The notes under the pieces were generated by a model that saw nothing but the letters and a program-made list of their open reading frames with translations, was not told the DNA's origin and ran no database searches. A stretch of DNA of 64,000 nt from JBBQZO01 sp038207625 (GTDB taxonomy: Bacteria > Pseudomonadota > Gammaproteobacteria > Burkholderiales > Burkholderiaceae_D): NCBI GenBank assembly GCA_038207625.1, contig JBBQZO010000011.1:62001-126000 (forward strand), written 5' to 3'. A program made the translations under genes and the position numbers. Of this stretch, positions 17,225 to 26,297 are shown one piece after another. The stretch's first letter is position 1. Each line of letters starts with the position of its first letter.

Positions 17225-18157
17225 CTAAATACCCGAGTGCATGAACTTCATGACAATCGGGAAAAACAGCACAATGAAGGTGCATGGAAAAATGAAGGCG
17301 ATCAGCGGAAACAACATCTTCACCGGCGCCTCCATCGCCAGTTTCTCGGCGCGTAAAAAACGTTCGGTGCGGCGCTGATCGGCCTGCGCGCGCAGCACCG
17401 GCCCCAGGTTCATGCCCATGCTCTCGGCCTGGATCACGGCGGTGGTGAAATTGCTCACGTTCGGCTCGGCCAGCCGCTCGGCCATCGCGCGCAGCGAATC
17501 GGCGCGCCCCTTGCCAGCGCGGATGTCGCGCAGCACGCGCTGCACTTCATCGCGCAGCACGCCCTTCGGCCCCTTGGCCACCGCCTGGTGCATCGCGCCT
17601 TGCATGTTCAGCCCGGCCTCGACGCACAGCGTGATGATGTCGAGGTAAAACGGCAGCGTTTTGAGCAGCTCGCTCTTGCGCTTGGCCAGCAGGTCGCGCA
17701 GCCAGATGGCCGGATAGCTGTAGCCGATCGCCGCGCCGATGCCGCACAACTGCCAGTACAGGCCGGCGCGGATGCCAACCTCGTCGTCGACCGGATGGTC
17801 GAACGAGGCCAGGCCCCACCAGAACAGCAGCGCCACCAGCGCCGCACTGACCAGCCGGGCGGCGATGAACTGGGCCGGCGTGATGGTGTATTCCAGTCCG
17901 GCCTTGCGCAGGCGCGTCAACACCGTCACGTGCGCCTTGACGGACATGAACGGGCCGACAAAAAATGCCAGCCAGTGTATCGGCCACCACATCAGGCGAA
18001 AGCCCAGCGGCGGCGCGTCCTTGTAGGCACGGTCCTCCTGCGGCACCTCGGCCACGCTGCGGCTGATCAGCCAGGTCACCAGCGCGACCGCCAGGCCGAT
18101 CGCCAGCGCGAACACGATGATGACGAAGCTGGCGTGTTGAAGCAGAAAAGTTTGCAT
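17225..18157 (-). CDS. tadC: Tad pilus inner-membrane platform protein TadC
   Basis: TadC is one of two GspF-domain inner-membrane proteins that form the platform of the Flp pilus machine. The 310-residue product has an N-terminal helix, two central helices, the cytoplasmic GspF core (LPFYLDIITLCVEAGLNMQGAM...ESMGMNLGPVLRAQADQRR) and two C-terminal helices. ATG at 18157 (MQTFLLQH) was chosen because upstream sequence reads as out-of-frame noise and TadC normally starts with this hydrophobic segment. It follows tadB by eight bases. Confidence 0.93.
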   Translation of the reverse strand: MQTFLLQHASFVIIVFALAIGLAVALVTWLISRSVAEVPQEDRAYKDAPPLGFRLMWWPIHWLAFFVGPFMSVKAHVTVLTRLRKAGLEYTITPAQFIAARLVSAALVALLFWWGLASFDHPVDDEVGIRAGLYWQLCGIGAAIGYSYPAIWLRDLLAKRKSELLKTLPFYLDIITLCVEAGLNMQGAMHQAVAKGPKGVLRDEVQRVLRDIRAGKGRADSLRAMAERLAEPNVSNFTTAVIQAESMGMNLGPVLRAQADQRRTERFLRAEKLAMEAPVKMLFPLIAFIFPCTFIVLFFPIVMKFMHSGI

Positions 18158-18165
18158 GGTCGGCC

Positions 18166-19029
18166 CTAGACGTCGATGGCGATGATTTTGCGGATTACGT
18201 ACACGCCCATGAACTCGAGCGCGGCCAGCACCGCCAGCGTGATCCAGCCGATCCGGCTGTGCCACAGCAGCGCCATGGCGGTCGGCTCCATCTTGTTTAA
18301 CACCAGCATCAGCGCGACCGGCAGCAAGCCCACCACCCACGCCTGCAGCTTGCCCTGCGCGGTCAGCGCGCCGATCTTGCCTTCCATGTGCAGGCGGCTG
18401 CGGATCGTGGCGGCGGTGCGCTCGAGCGTCTCGGCCAGCCCGCCCCCGGTCTCGGTGGCGATGCGCATGGCCGACACCACCAGCGTGGTGGTCTGGGTCG
18501 GCATGCGACGCGCCAGGTTGTTCAGGCTTTGCTCGAGCGTCACGCCCAGGCGCTGCTCGCGCAGCATCAAGGAAAATTCCTGGCCGAGCGGGGCCGGCGC
18601 TTCCGACACCAGTTGCGCCATCGCCGAACTAAGGCCCACGCCGGCGCGCATGCCGCCGCTGAGCATCATCAGCGCGTCCGGCAACTGCTCCTCGAACTGG
18701 CGCCGACGGCGCGTGCGCATCCACGCGTACAACACGCGCGGCAGCAGCGCCAGCGCGAAAAACACCGGCACGGCCAGCATTGCGCTGCCGGTGGCCAGCC
18801 AGGTCAGCACGGCGCCCAGCGTCATGCTGGCCAGATTGGCCACGAACAGCTTGCGCGGGTCGATGAACAGGAAAAATTCCTGCACCTGGAACTGGGCCCG
18901 CTCGGTGAAATTGGCGCGGTAGCGCGCCAGCGTGACGGTGCCCATGTCGAGCACGAACCAGGCCAGCAGGCCGGCCGCCACGGCGGTAACGACGGTGATC
19001 GCGCCGATCACCAGGGTGCTGTTGTCCAT
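18166..19029 (-). CDS. tadB: Tad pilus inner-membrane platform protein TadB
   Basis: The 287-residue product is the second GspF-type platform protein of the Tad machine. It has an N-terminal membrane helix, the core motif LPDALMMLSGGMRAGVGLSSAM, the segment ETGGGLAETLERTAATIRSR and two C-terminal helices. Its ATG overlaps the tadA stop in an ATGA arrangement, indicating translational coupling. Confidence 0.93.
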   Translation of the reverse strand: MDNSTLVIGAITVVTAVAAGLLAWFVLDMGTVTLARYRANFTERAQFQVQEFFLFIDPRKLFVANLASMTLGAVLTWLATGSAMLAVPVFFALALLPRVLYAWMRTRRRRQFEEQLPDALMMLSGGMRAGVGLSSAMAQLVSEAPAPLGQEFSLMLREQRLGVTLEQSLNNLARRMPTQTTTLVVSAMRIATETGGGLAETLERTAATIRSRLHMEGKIGALTAQGKLQAWVVGLLPVALMLVLNKMEPTAMALLWHSRIGWITLAVLAALEFMGVYVIRKIIAIDV

Positions 19030-20975
19030 CAGATGCGCCCCTCATTGCCGCGCGCGCGCTGGGGCGTCATGCGCTCCGGATCGCGCTCGGACGCGTGCGC
19101 GCCGAAAATGTCCATGTTCAGGTCGCGCCCCACCGCGCGCAGCTCTTCGTAGAACTCGGGCACCATGCCGCAGCCGCTGAAATAACCCTGCACCTTGCTG
19201 TTGCCGTGCGCGTCGGGCTGGCCGTAACCCTTGCTGACGAACTTGAAGATCTCCTGGATCTGGATCTTGCCGCTCTCCATGCCGGTCAGCTCGGTGATGC
19301 TGGTGACCTTGCGCGAGCCGCAGGCGAAGCGGGTCTGCTGCACCACCATGTCGACCGCCGACGAGATCTGTTCGCGGATGGCCACCAGCGGCAGGTCCAT
19401 GCCGGCCATCAGCACCATCGTCTCGAGGCGCGCCAGGCCGTCGCGCGGGGTGTTGGCGTGCAAGGTGGTCAGCGAGCCTTCGTGGCCGGTGTTCATCGCC
19501 TGCAGCATGTCAAGCGCCTCGGCGCCGCGGCACTCGCCCACCACGATGCGGTCGGGACGCATGCGCAAGGTGTTCTTGACCAGGTCGCGGATGTGTACCG
19601 CGCCCTTGCCTTCCACATTGGCGGGGCGCGATTCGAGGCTGATCAGGTGTTCGTGGTGCAGTTTCAGTTCGGCCGCGTCTTCCACCGTGATGATGCGCTC
19701 GCCCGGCGGAATGAAGTTCGACAGGATGTTGAGCAGCGTCGTCTTGCCCGAACCGGTGCCGCCGGAGACGATGATGTTCTTGCGCGACTCGACGCAAATT
19801 TGCAGGAACTCGGCCATCTCCGGGCTGATCGCGCCAAATTCAACGAGGTCCTGGGCGCTCAGTTTGCGCTTGGCGAATTTACGGATCGTCAGCGTCGGCC
19901 CTTTCAAGGCCAGCGGCGGAATGATGGCGTTCACGCGCGAGCCGTCCTTCAGGCGCGCGTCCACCATCGGCGACGATTCGTCGATGCGCCGACCCAGCGG
20001 CGCGACGATGCGCTCGATCACGCCCAGCACCGCCCGGTCGCCCGTGAAGGTCAACGGATGGCGGTGCAAGCGGCCGGCCCGCTCGACGTAGATCTCGTCG
20101 TAGCGGTTGACCATGATCTCGGAGACGCTGTCGTCGTCGAGCAGCTCTTCCAGCGGGCCCAGCCCGACCGCCTCGTCGAGCACCTGTTTGCTCAGCAGCG
20201 CGCGGTCCAGTTCGTGCGGGATGTCGGCGTCCTGCTCCTGCATAATCTGGCCGATCAGCGCGCTCGTTTCGCTGCGCAGCTGCGCGTCACTCATGCGCGA
20301 GACGTCGTGCCGGCGCAAGTCCATCGTTTCCAGCAGCTTGTTGTGGATGCGCTTGCGCCACTCAAATTCGAGTTCCTTGCGCTGCGGGTTGGGTGCCAGC
20401 ACCAGCGCGAACGCCTCGGCCGGCTCGGGCACCACGCGCGCCGGCGCGGCCGAGGCGCCGGCATCGTCGACGGCGCGGTGCGCATCGCGGTCGTGAGCGA
20501 CGTGGCGCGCGTCGCCGTCGCCGCTGTCGCGCGCCGCGCCGTCGCGGGCGCGCAAAATATCCTGTTGGACCCGCTCGGCCACCACGCGCGAAGCCTGCAT
20601 TTCTTCGCTGGCGCGCGCATTGCGGTACGGCGCCGAGCTCGAACGCGAGGTGGGCGAGGCCGCCTGCACGATGCCTGAGGCGGTGCCGATTTCCATCACG
20701 CGCAGACGGAACGGGCCGACCGCGATCACGTCGCTGCCCGACAGCGGGCCGTACTGGCTGTCGATGCGCTGGCCGTTGACCAGCACGCCGCCGTAGGAAC
20801 CCATGTCCTCGAGCAGCACGCCGCCGGGCGTGTTGAACAGGCGCGCGTGCTCCTTGCCCACGCGCCAGCTGTCGAGCCGGATCTCGTTCTGGCCGCTCTT
20901 GCCGATCACGCTGTCGTCGGGCACTTGCAGCAGACGCACCGTCCCGTCGGAATCGGTGATTTCAACTTGTAGCAT
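19029..20975 (-). CDS. tadA: Tad pilus assembly ATPase TadA/CpaF with N-terminal FHA domain
   Basis: This is the secretion ATPase that powers Flp pilus assembly. Residues from about 220 on are CpaF/TadA, with the N-domain segment LLDDDSVSEIMVNRYDEIYVERAGRL, Walker A GGTGSGKTT near residue 400, and the DRIVVGECRGAEALDML Walker B region. The first 100 residues form an FHA phosphothreonine-binding domain (VIGKSGQNEIRLDSWRVGKEHARLF...YGGVLVNGQRI). Total length is 648 residues against about 450 for plain CpaF. ATG at 20975 has a GGGAG ribosome site. It is coupled to tadB and follows the secretin gene by 13 bases. Confidence 0.94.
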   Translation of the reverse strand: MLQVEITDSDGTVRLLQVPDDSVIGKSGQNEIRLDSWRVGKEHARLFNTPGGVLLEDMGSYGGVLVNGQRIDSQYGPLSGSDVIAVGPFRLRVMEIGTASGIVQAASPTSRSSSAPYRNARASEEMQASRVVAERVQQDILRARDGAARDSGDGDARHVAHDRDAHRAVDDAGASAAPARVVPEPAEAFALVLAPNPQRKELEFEWRKRIHNKLLETMDLRRHDVSRMSDAQLRSETSALIGQIMQEQDADIPHELDRALLSKQVLDEAVGLGPLEELLDDDSVSEIMVNRYDEIYVERAGRLHRHPLTFTGDRAVLGVIERIVAPLGRRIDESSPMVDARLKDGSRVNAIIPPLALKGPTLTIRKFAKRKLSAQDLVEFGAISPEMAEFLQICVESRKNIIVSGGTGSGKTTLLNILSNFIPPGERIITVEDAAELKLHHEHLISLESRPANVEGKGAVHIRDLVKNTLRMRPDRIVVGECRGAEALDMLQAMNTGHEGSLTTLHANTPRDGLARLETMVLMAGMDLPLVAIREQISSAVDMVVQQTRFACGSRKVTSITELTGMESGKIQIQEIFKFVSKGYGQPDAHGNSKVQGYFSGCGMVPEFYEELRAVGRDLNMDIFGAHASERDPERMTPQRARGNEGRI

Positions 20976-20988
20976 TCTGGCTCCCGCT

Positions 20989-23310
20989 TCAGTTAGTGGC
21001 CGGCACGGCGTGCAGCCACTGGGCCGCAACCCAGCCGCGCGCCGCGCCCGAGCGCACCGCGACCCAGTTGCCGCTGGCCGGCTGCGGCAAGGCATCGACC
21101 AGCTGGCCTTGCTCGAGCGGCTGGACAGTCAGCGCATTGATGTCCGGACTGACATGCAGCGCCAGCCCTTCGAGCACCACGCGGTACTGGCGCGGCGCGT
21201 CGCCATTGGGCTGCTCGGGCGTGACCACGTTCGGCGCGCCGGCGCGCACGCCCGGCCCGTTGTCGACGCCCAGCGTCAGCGGCGCGCCTTCCTGGGCATT
21301 GTGCGCAACAGCGCTGGGCGTGCGCGTCAGCAGCACCGGGCTAAGACGCGACGGTTGCAGCGCATCGGCGCGCACCCAGCCGTTCAGCTGGCCCACCACC
21401 ACGTTGCGCCACAGCGCCCGTCCGGGCGGTTGCGGTTCGGCCCGACCCAGCAGCACCACCGAGTTGTAGCCCAGTTCAAGCAGCGCGGCGCTGGCGTCGT
21501 TTGCTTGGGCGCGCAGCACCAGGCCATCGCGCTTGACCTGCAGGCTGGCACCGCCAGCGACCGGCGTGGACGCCTGCGGCCACTGCAGCGGGTTGTGCGC
21601 GGCCGGCGTCAGCGGCGCGTCTTGCGGCGCCGTGATCGGCGCGGCGCGACCGAGCGGCTGCGGCGCCAGTGCGCCCGTCAGCGGTGCAACGGACGCCTCC
21701 GCGCGGCCCAGGTCGAAGCTGGCCGCGTCGCGCCCCGGTTGCAGCGGCGCCGTCAGGAATGGCGCCTTGCCCAGGTTCTCGGTGAGTCGTTCGGTGGTGC
21801 GCTCGATCCGCTCGCGCATGCCCGGGCTGTGGCTATCGACGATGGTGGGGGTGACGAACACCACCAGCTCGGTTTCCTTGTTCTGGAAACGCTTCGAGCG
21901 AAACAGCGCCCCCAGAATCGGAATGTCGCCCAGCAGCGGCACCTTGTCGATGTCGTTGCTGGTGGTGCGTTGCAAAAGTCCGGACAGGATCATCGTCTCG
22001 CCGTTACGCACATTGAATTCGGTCTTGGTGCGGCGCGTAAGTATGGCCGGCCCGCTGATGGTGGTGACCGACGCGTCGAGCGAACTGACCTCCGAATCGA
22101 TGACGGCGCGGATCACGCCGTCGCGCCCGATTTTCGGTTCGATGTCGAGTTTGATGCCGTAGGGTTTGAACTGGATCGTCACACCAGTGGAGGTGGCCAC
22201 CGAATACGGAAATTCGCCGCCGGCCAGGAAGCTGGCCTTGAAGCCGCTGCGCGCCGACAGCTGCGGCTCGGCCAGCACCGACGCCTTGCCGTTCTGCTCG
22301 AGCAAATTGAGTTTGGCCGTGATGCCCAGGTCCAGCCCGCTGAGGATATTCAGCGTCGACGGCAGCGTGACGCCGCCCTTGGCATTGCTGCTGCCCTGGT
22401 CGGTGACCGGCAAGCCGTCGCCGTTGGTGGGAATGGTGCTTTGATAGGCGCCGCTATTGGCCAGCCGGAACGGTTGCCACACCGCGCCCAGCGCCGCGCC
22501 GCCGCTGGCGCCCCATTTCAGACCCATCTCGCGCAGTTCCGACTTGGGGAACTCGACCACCTTGACGTCCATCATCACCATCTTTTCCCAGCCGATGACG
22601 CTGGTGAAGTTGACGATTTGCGGATAGCGCTTGGCCAGCTCGACGACCTTTTCGCGGTCCTCGTCGGACAGCGTGTCACCCTCGACGATCACTTTGTCGC
22701 CCACGATCGAGGCCTTGGTGTTGGGGATGGTGCTCAGAAAAGCGGCCACTTCGCGCGCGATGCGGCTGGTGTCGCCCGGCACGATGTTGACCTTGACCCG
22801 TTGATAGCGCCCGTCCTCGTTCCACACGAACAGCGACGAGGTGCCGATGCCGTTGGCGAAGATGATCACCTCCTTGTCGTCCAGCGCGGCGGCCGACATG
22901 ATCTGGCCGTTGCCGACGGCGATGCGCGCCACCCCGGGGGTGGGAAACACGCGCGATTCGCCCACGAACATTTCGATCTCCGGCATCTGGCCGGCGTCTT
23001 CCTGCTTTTTGATCGGCTCGTAGGGCGTGTTGTTCTTCTTCGCCGACGAGCGCTTGGTGGACTTGAGCATGTCGCCGTAGTTGTTGCGCGCGGGGCCGGT
23101 CGCGCCGGTCGGATCGGCCGGCACGCCGGCGCCGCCGCCCTTGGCGCCGGCATTGGTGTTGTAACTTGGCGAACTAGCCTGCGCCCAGGCGCCCGGACAG
23201 GCTCCCGCCAGCGCCAGGCTCACCATGAGCGGCAGGCTTGCCATGGCCGCGCTAGCGGATCTGCCGTTGGTGGCGGGGTGCTGCGACGTGCGGGTTTGCG
23301 GTGCTGTCAT
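20989..23310 (-). CDS. cpaC: Tad pilus secretin (CpaC/RcpA) with C-terminal SH3-like repeats
   Basis: This 773-residue outer-membrane secretin has a signal peptide and an N-terminal pilus domain (GVARIAVGNGQIMSAAAL). A BON-like segment (NTKASIVGDKVIVEGDTLSD) follows, then the secretin core (SVLAEPQLSARSGFKASFLAGGEFP...VPLLGDIPILGALFRSK). Typical CpaC is near 450-500 residues. The extra 230 residues hold a Pro/Ala linker and two SH3b-like units, from about 588 (ending WRNVVVGQLNGWV) and about 708 (ending NWVAVRSGAARGWVAAQWL). Such units often bind peptidoglycan or protein. ATG at 23310 precedes a plausible signal sequence; ATG at 23244 is an alternative. Confidence 0.93.
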   Translation of the reverse strand: MTAPQTRTSQHPATNGRSASAAMASLPLMVSLALAGACPGAWAQASSPSYNTNAGAKGGGAGVPADPTGATGPARNNYGDMLKSTKRSSAKKNNTPYEPIKKQEDAGQMPEIEMFVGESRVFPTPGVARIAVGNGQIMSAAALDDKEVIIFANGIGTSSLFVWNEDGRYQRVKVNIVPGDTSRIAREVAAFLSTIPNTKASIVGDKVIVEGDTLSDEDREKVVELAKRYPQIVNFTSVIGWEKMVMMDVKVVEFPKSELREMGLKWGASGGAALGAVWQPFRLANSGAYQSTIPTNGDGLPVTDQGSSNAKGGVTLPSTLNILSGLDLGITAKLNLLEQNGKASVLAEPQLSARSGFKASFLAGGEFPYSVATSTGVTIQFKPYGIKLDIEPKIGRDGVIRAVIDSEVSSLDASVTTISGPAILTRRTKTEFNVRNGETMILSGLLQRTTSNDIDKVPLLGDIPILGALFRSKRFQNKETELVVFVTPTIVDSHSPGMRERIERTTERLTENLGKAPFLTAPLQPGRDAASFDLGRAEASVAPLTGALAPQPLGRAAPITAPQDAPLTPAAHNPLQWPQASTPVAGGASLQVKRDGLVLRAQANDASAALLELGYNSVVLLGRAEPQPPGRALWRNVVVGQLNGWVRADALQPSRLSPVLLTRTPSAVAHNAQEGAPLTLGVDNGPGVRAGAPNVVTPEQPNGDAPRQYRVVLEGLALHVSPDINALTVQPLEQGQLVDALPQPASGNWVAVRSGAARGWVAAQWLHAVPATN

Positions 23311-23377
23311 GGTAGGTGGCGGATAGTTTCAAGTTTGGTGGGTCGGAATGTCGATATGGGTGCCGGATTGCCGCGTT

Positions 23378-24397
23378 TCAGGGCTGGGCGCCGCGCGGCG
23401 CGCCGCCCGGGATCAGCGGCATCGATGGCGCCGCCGCCGGGTTGGCCGGATTGGCCGGCGTCACCGGCGGCGCGCGCAGCACGGGAATAGGCGGCGCGGC
23501 GGCGCCAGCGTCGTCGCCGGCGCGCGCGTGCACCGCCTGGGCCAGCCGCAGCGCTTCCGGCGCCAAGTTGGCCAGCGCCGGTCCGCCGTAGATCACCGGG
23601 ATGCCCTTGTCGCCCTTGCCGTCCTTGCCGGGCGCGTCCTTCAAGCCCAGCAAGGTGGCCACATCGAGCTTGGGATTGCCGAAGGTCTGCTTGTCCTGCG
23701 GATTGCGCAGCAAAGCGGTCAGCTTGCCCACTTCGCGCGCGACAATCACGTGCTCGGCCTGCTCGGGCGTGGTGTCGATGGTGACGGTGGAAAACTGACG
23801 CCGTTCGCCGCTTTTCGGGTCGTCCACCGAACGCTGGCCGGTCGCCATCACCTGCGCGTTTTGCATCAGCGGGAAGGTGTATTTTTTGCCTTTGCGTTCC
23901 AGGCTGACGATCAGGTCGATCGTGTCGCCCGGCTCGACCATGCCGGAGATGGAATTGATCTCGTCGACCGGCACCGTCATCGCGCGGTGCCCCGTTTCGA
24001 CCCGGGCCGAAAAGGTGGGCACTTTCTGCGTCTCCATCAAGCCCCACAGGATCATTTCGCCGCTCTTGACGGGATAGGCCAGCAGTTGGCCGTTGATGCG
24101 GTCGAAATCGTCCGGCGTGACCGCGACCGAGTGGGAAAACTCAATCGGTATCGGACGCAGCGCGACGTTCTCGCGCGACAGTTTGGCACCCTTGGCGATG
24201 TCGCTCTTGGCCACCAGCACGGTGACCATCTTGCCCTTCGAATGAGCCTCGATGGCCGCCATCTGGTTGTTCAGATAGCTGCGCGCGGCCAGCGCGGCCA
24301 GCGCGCCGATGGCCAGCGCCACACCCAGAATGACCCAGGTCTTGCCCGGTCTGAAGTTGCGCAGGTTTTGGAATTGCTTGGTTTTATTGAAGTTCAT
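23378..24397 (-). CDS. cpaB: Flp pilus assembly protein CpaB/RcpC
   Basis: The 339-residue product has an N-terminal membrane anchor (TWVILGVALAIGALAALAA), a SAF domain (MVTVLVAKSDIAKGAKLSRENVALRPIP) and the RcpC domain (MTVPVDEINSISGMVEPGDTIDLIV). CpaB is a periplasmic component of the Tad machine that works with the secretin. The C-terminal 60 residues are a low-complexity Ala/Pro tail. It sits directly upstream of the secretin gene, as in other tad loci. Confidence 0.93.
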   Translation of the reverse strand: MNFNKTKQFQNLRNFRPGKTWVILGVALAIGALAALAARSYLNNQMAAIEAHSKGKMVTVLVAKSDIAKGAKLSRENVALRPIPIEFSHSVAVTPDDFDRINGQLLAYPVKSGEMILWGLMETQKVPTFSARVETGHRAMTVPVDEINSISGMVEPGDTIDLIVSLERKGKKYTFPLMQNAQVMATGQRSVDDPKSGERRQFSTVTIDTTPEQAEHVIVAREVGKLTALLRNPQDKQTFGNPKLDVATLLGLKDAPGKDGKGDKGIPVIYGGPALANLAPEALRLAQAVHARAGDDAGAAAPPIPVLRAPPVTPANPANPAAAPSMPLIPGGAPRGAQP

Positions 24398-24399
24398 GG

Positions 24400-24645
24400 T
24401 CAGGTCGGTAAGGAAATGGCGTGGCTAAAATTGTCGTAAGCGTGCTGGAACCCGTCGAGCACAATCTGCACGGTGGTCCTGGACTGCCCTGGGCTGGCCG
24501 GGTCGCCCGCGACCGGCACAAACAGCACGAAGGCCAGCACGGCACAGGCGACCAGGTAGTCCATGGTTGACTGGCCACCCTGGCGCGCCGGCCGGAGTGA
24601 CGCGGGCGCAAGCGCCGTGCGCTCGTTGGGTTCGATGCAGTTCAA
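24400..24645 (-). CDS. Small Tad-locus protein with prepilin-like helix
   Basis: The 81-residue product has a basic N-terminus ending RQGGQSTMDYLVA, followed by a hydrophobic helix and a short periplasmic tail. The GQSTMDYLVA segment resembles the prepilin-type start of TadE and Flp proteins (GQxxxEYxxx), with Asp instead of Glu. The start is TTG, overlapping the upstream TGA in a TTGA arrangement. It could be a minor pseudopilin or small TadE-like subunit; no named family is recognised. Confidence 0.65.
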   Translation of the reverse strand: MNCIEPNERTALAPASLRPARQGGQSTMDYLVACAVLAFVLFVPVAGDPASPGQSRTTVQIVLDGFQHAYDNFSHAISLPT

Positions 24646-25421
24646 TTGAGATGCTCCATAAAAGTGACGGTGTTGAGCACCAGCGTGGTCTTGCCGGACA
24701 GGTCGCGGCTGATCACGGCGATCGCCTCCTTGCCGGCGCCCTTGAAAAACAGCGTCTTGCCGGCGTCCAGGCCGACCTGCGACGGCTGGCCCGGCGGGGT
24801 GTCGGCCAACGCTTCGCGTTCTAGCGCGTAACCGTCCTCGCGCAACATGCCGATCAAGCGCTCGCGGTTCAGCGCCAGCTCGAACGAATTGGTCAGCACC
24901 ACGTAGCTGGCGCTCTTGCCGCCGTCGCCCGAGCTCATTTTGCTGACCAGGTGGGTGCCGGCCGGCAGGCGCGCCAGCAGGCGCTCGCTGGCGGCCTTGG
25001 TGTCGTCGCGCCGTTCATACGCGGCCGTCAGGTCCGACACTGCCACCAAAGCGCGTGTGCCGGGGTGGCTTGGACCGAGCGCTTCAAGCTGGACCGAGAT
25101 GTAATACGGCCCCTGCGCGCGCCCGAGCACCAGTTTCTTGCCCACCGTGTTTTCCACCAGCGGCTTGCCCAGGCTGCGGCGAAACCACGCGGCCGACTCG
25201 GCCGGGCTGGCCTTCGACACAAACCCTTGCATGCGCATCGGCATGCCGTTCACGGCCACTTGCTCGCCGATTGGAAACACCTTGGCGTCGTCCGGCAGGG
25301 CGACCTTCGGCCAGTCGTTGCGGGCCTGCGCGCAGGCGCCAGCCAGCGCCAGCGCGCAGGCCGCCAGCACTGGCAGCAGGCGGCGAATCGATTGTCGGCA
25401 AGCGTGTGTCATCGGTGCCAT
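24642..25421 (-). CDS. Exported protein of the tad locus, unknown function
   Basis: This 259-residue protein has a clear signal peptide (LLPVLAACALALAGACAQA) and a mixed alpha/beta mature part without recognisable motifs or Cys pairs. It lies between a TadE-like gene and the small prepilin-like gene, with a TTGA overlap downstream and no gap upstream, so it is an integral member of the operon. A start at 25412 (MTHACRQ) is possible. It may be a periplasmic assembly factor replacing missing Tad accessory proteins; that is inference from position only. Confidence 0.75.
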   Translation of the reverse strand: MAPMTHACRQSIRRLLPVLAACALALAGACAQARNDWPKVALPDDAKVFPIGEQVAVNGMPMRMQGFVSKASPAESAAWFRRSLGKPLVENTVGKKLVLGRAQGPYYISVQLEALGPSHPGTRALVAVSDLTAAYERRDDTKAASERLLARLPAGTHLVSKMSSGDGGKSASYVVLTNSFELALNRERLIGMLREDGYALEREALADTPPGQPSQVGLDAGKTLFFKGAGKEAIAVISRDLSGKTTLVLNTVTFMEHLN

Positions 25422-26297
25422 CTAGCGCAGACGGTCGGCCGGCACAACGTCGCGCCAATACTCGAGCCCACCGAGCTTGGGGCCGCATGGCTGCGGACAG
25501 ACGCCGTTGGGCAGATACTTGGGACTCTCCATCAGCGTCGCCGCCACGCTGATGGCGTCGGCCGCAAGCTTGAACGCCACGTCCTCCGGCTTGCCCGAGG
25601 TGAAGCGCTCGCCCGGAAACACGCCGCTGTGATTGACGCGCGCTTCGACCTGTTCGGGGTTCTTGGCGGCCCAGCCATCCACCAGCAGATCGGTGTGCCG
25701 CGACATCGACAGATTGAGCGCCTTGAAGGAGTCGTAGGTATGCGTGTAACCATCCAGGTCGGCCGGCACATTGGCCACCGCGACCGTCACGTTGGCGCCA
25801 TAGATACCGGGCGTCGCCAGCCCCATCGTGGTGGCCGTGCCGAGCTTGTTGAACGGGGCGCCGTCGCTGGCGGCGCTAAATGCCCCGCTGTGGTCGGCGC
25901 TGTGGCCGGCGCCGAAGCTGACCTTGACGTCCTGATCGAAATCGACGATCAGCGCGTCGCCTTTCGGATCGCGCCAGAACAGGTTTTGATTGGCCATGAA
26001 ATTGCCGGCCGTGTCGTCGGTCTTGATGGGCGCGTCGGGATTGCTGAAAAAGCGCCGACGCACCTCGCCTGCCAGTTGCGCAGGCGGCTTCCAGCTGCTC
26101 ATGCTGTCATTGCGGGTGATCGCCTCGAAGGCCACGTAACGGCTGGCCATTTCGGTGGCATGCGCGATGTCCTGGTATTTGGCCAACATCGGCATCAGCA
26201 GAAACAGCGGCACCAGCACCAGCGCCATGACGATGAATTCGGTCAAGGCCTGGCCGCGCTGGCGCGCCGCCGCACGGCGCTGGCGGTGCGCGTTCAC
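25422..26297 (-). CDS. TadE-like pilus assembly protein
   Basis: The 291-residue product starts with a basic segment and RQRGQALTEFIVMALVLVPLFLLMPMLAKYQ, a prepilin-like cleavage motif and helix typical of TadE/TadG minor pilins. A 240-residue periplasmic domain follows. The start is GTG at 26297, with a GGGAAG ribosome site, overlapping the upstream stop as GTGA. The open frame extends further 5' but reads as noise there. It is one of at least three TadE/TadG-type proteins in this locus. Confidence 0.82.
   Translation of the reverse strand: MNAHRQRRAAARQRGQALTEFIVMALVLVPLFLLMPMLAKYQDIAHATEMASRYVAFEAITRNDSMSSWKPPAQLAGEVRRRFFSNPDAPIKTDDTAGNFMANQNLFWRDPKGDALIVDFDQDVKVSFGAGHSADHSGAFSAASDGAPFNKLGTATTMGLATPGIYGANVTVAVANVPADLDGYTHTYDSFKALNLSMSRHTDLLVDGWAAKNPEQVEARVNHSGVFPGERFTSGKPEDVAFKLAADAISVAATLMESPKYLPNGVCPQPCGPKLGGLEYWRDVVPADRLR

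Noticed and set aside
20803..23490. An 895-codon open frame on the plus strand
   Set aside because: It runs antisense to the secretin gene and has no family pattern; high GC creates such long shadow frames.
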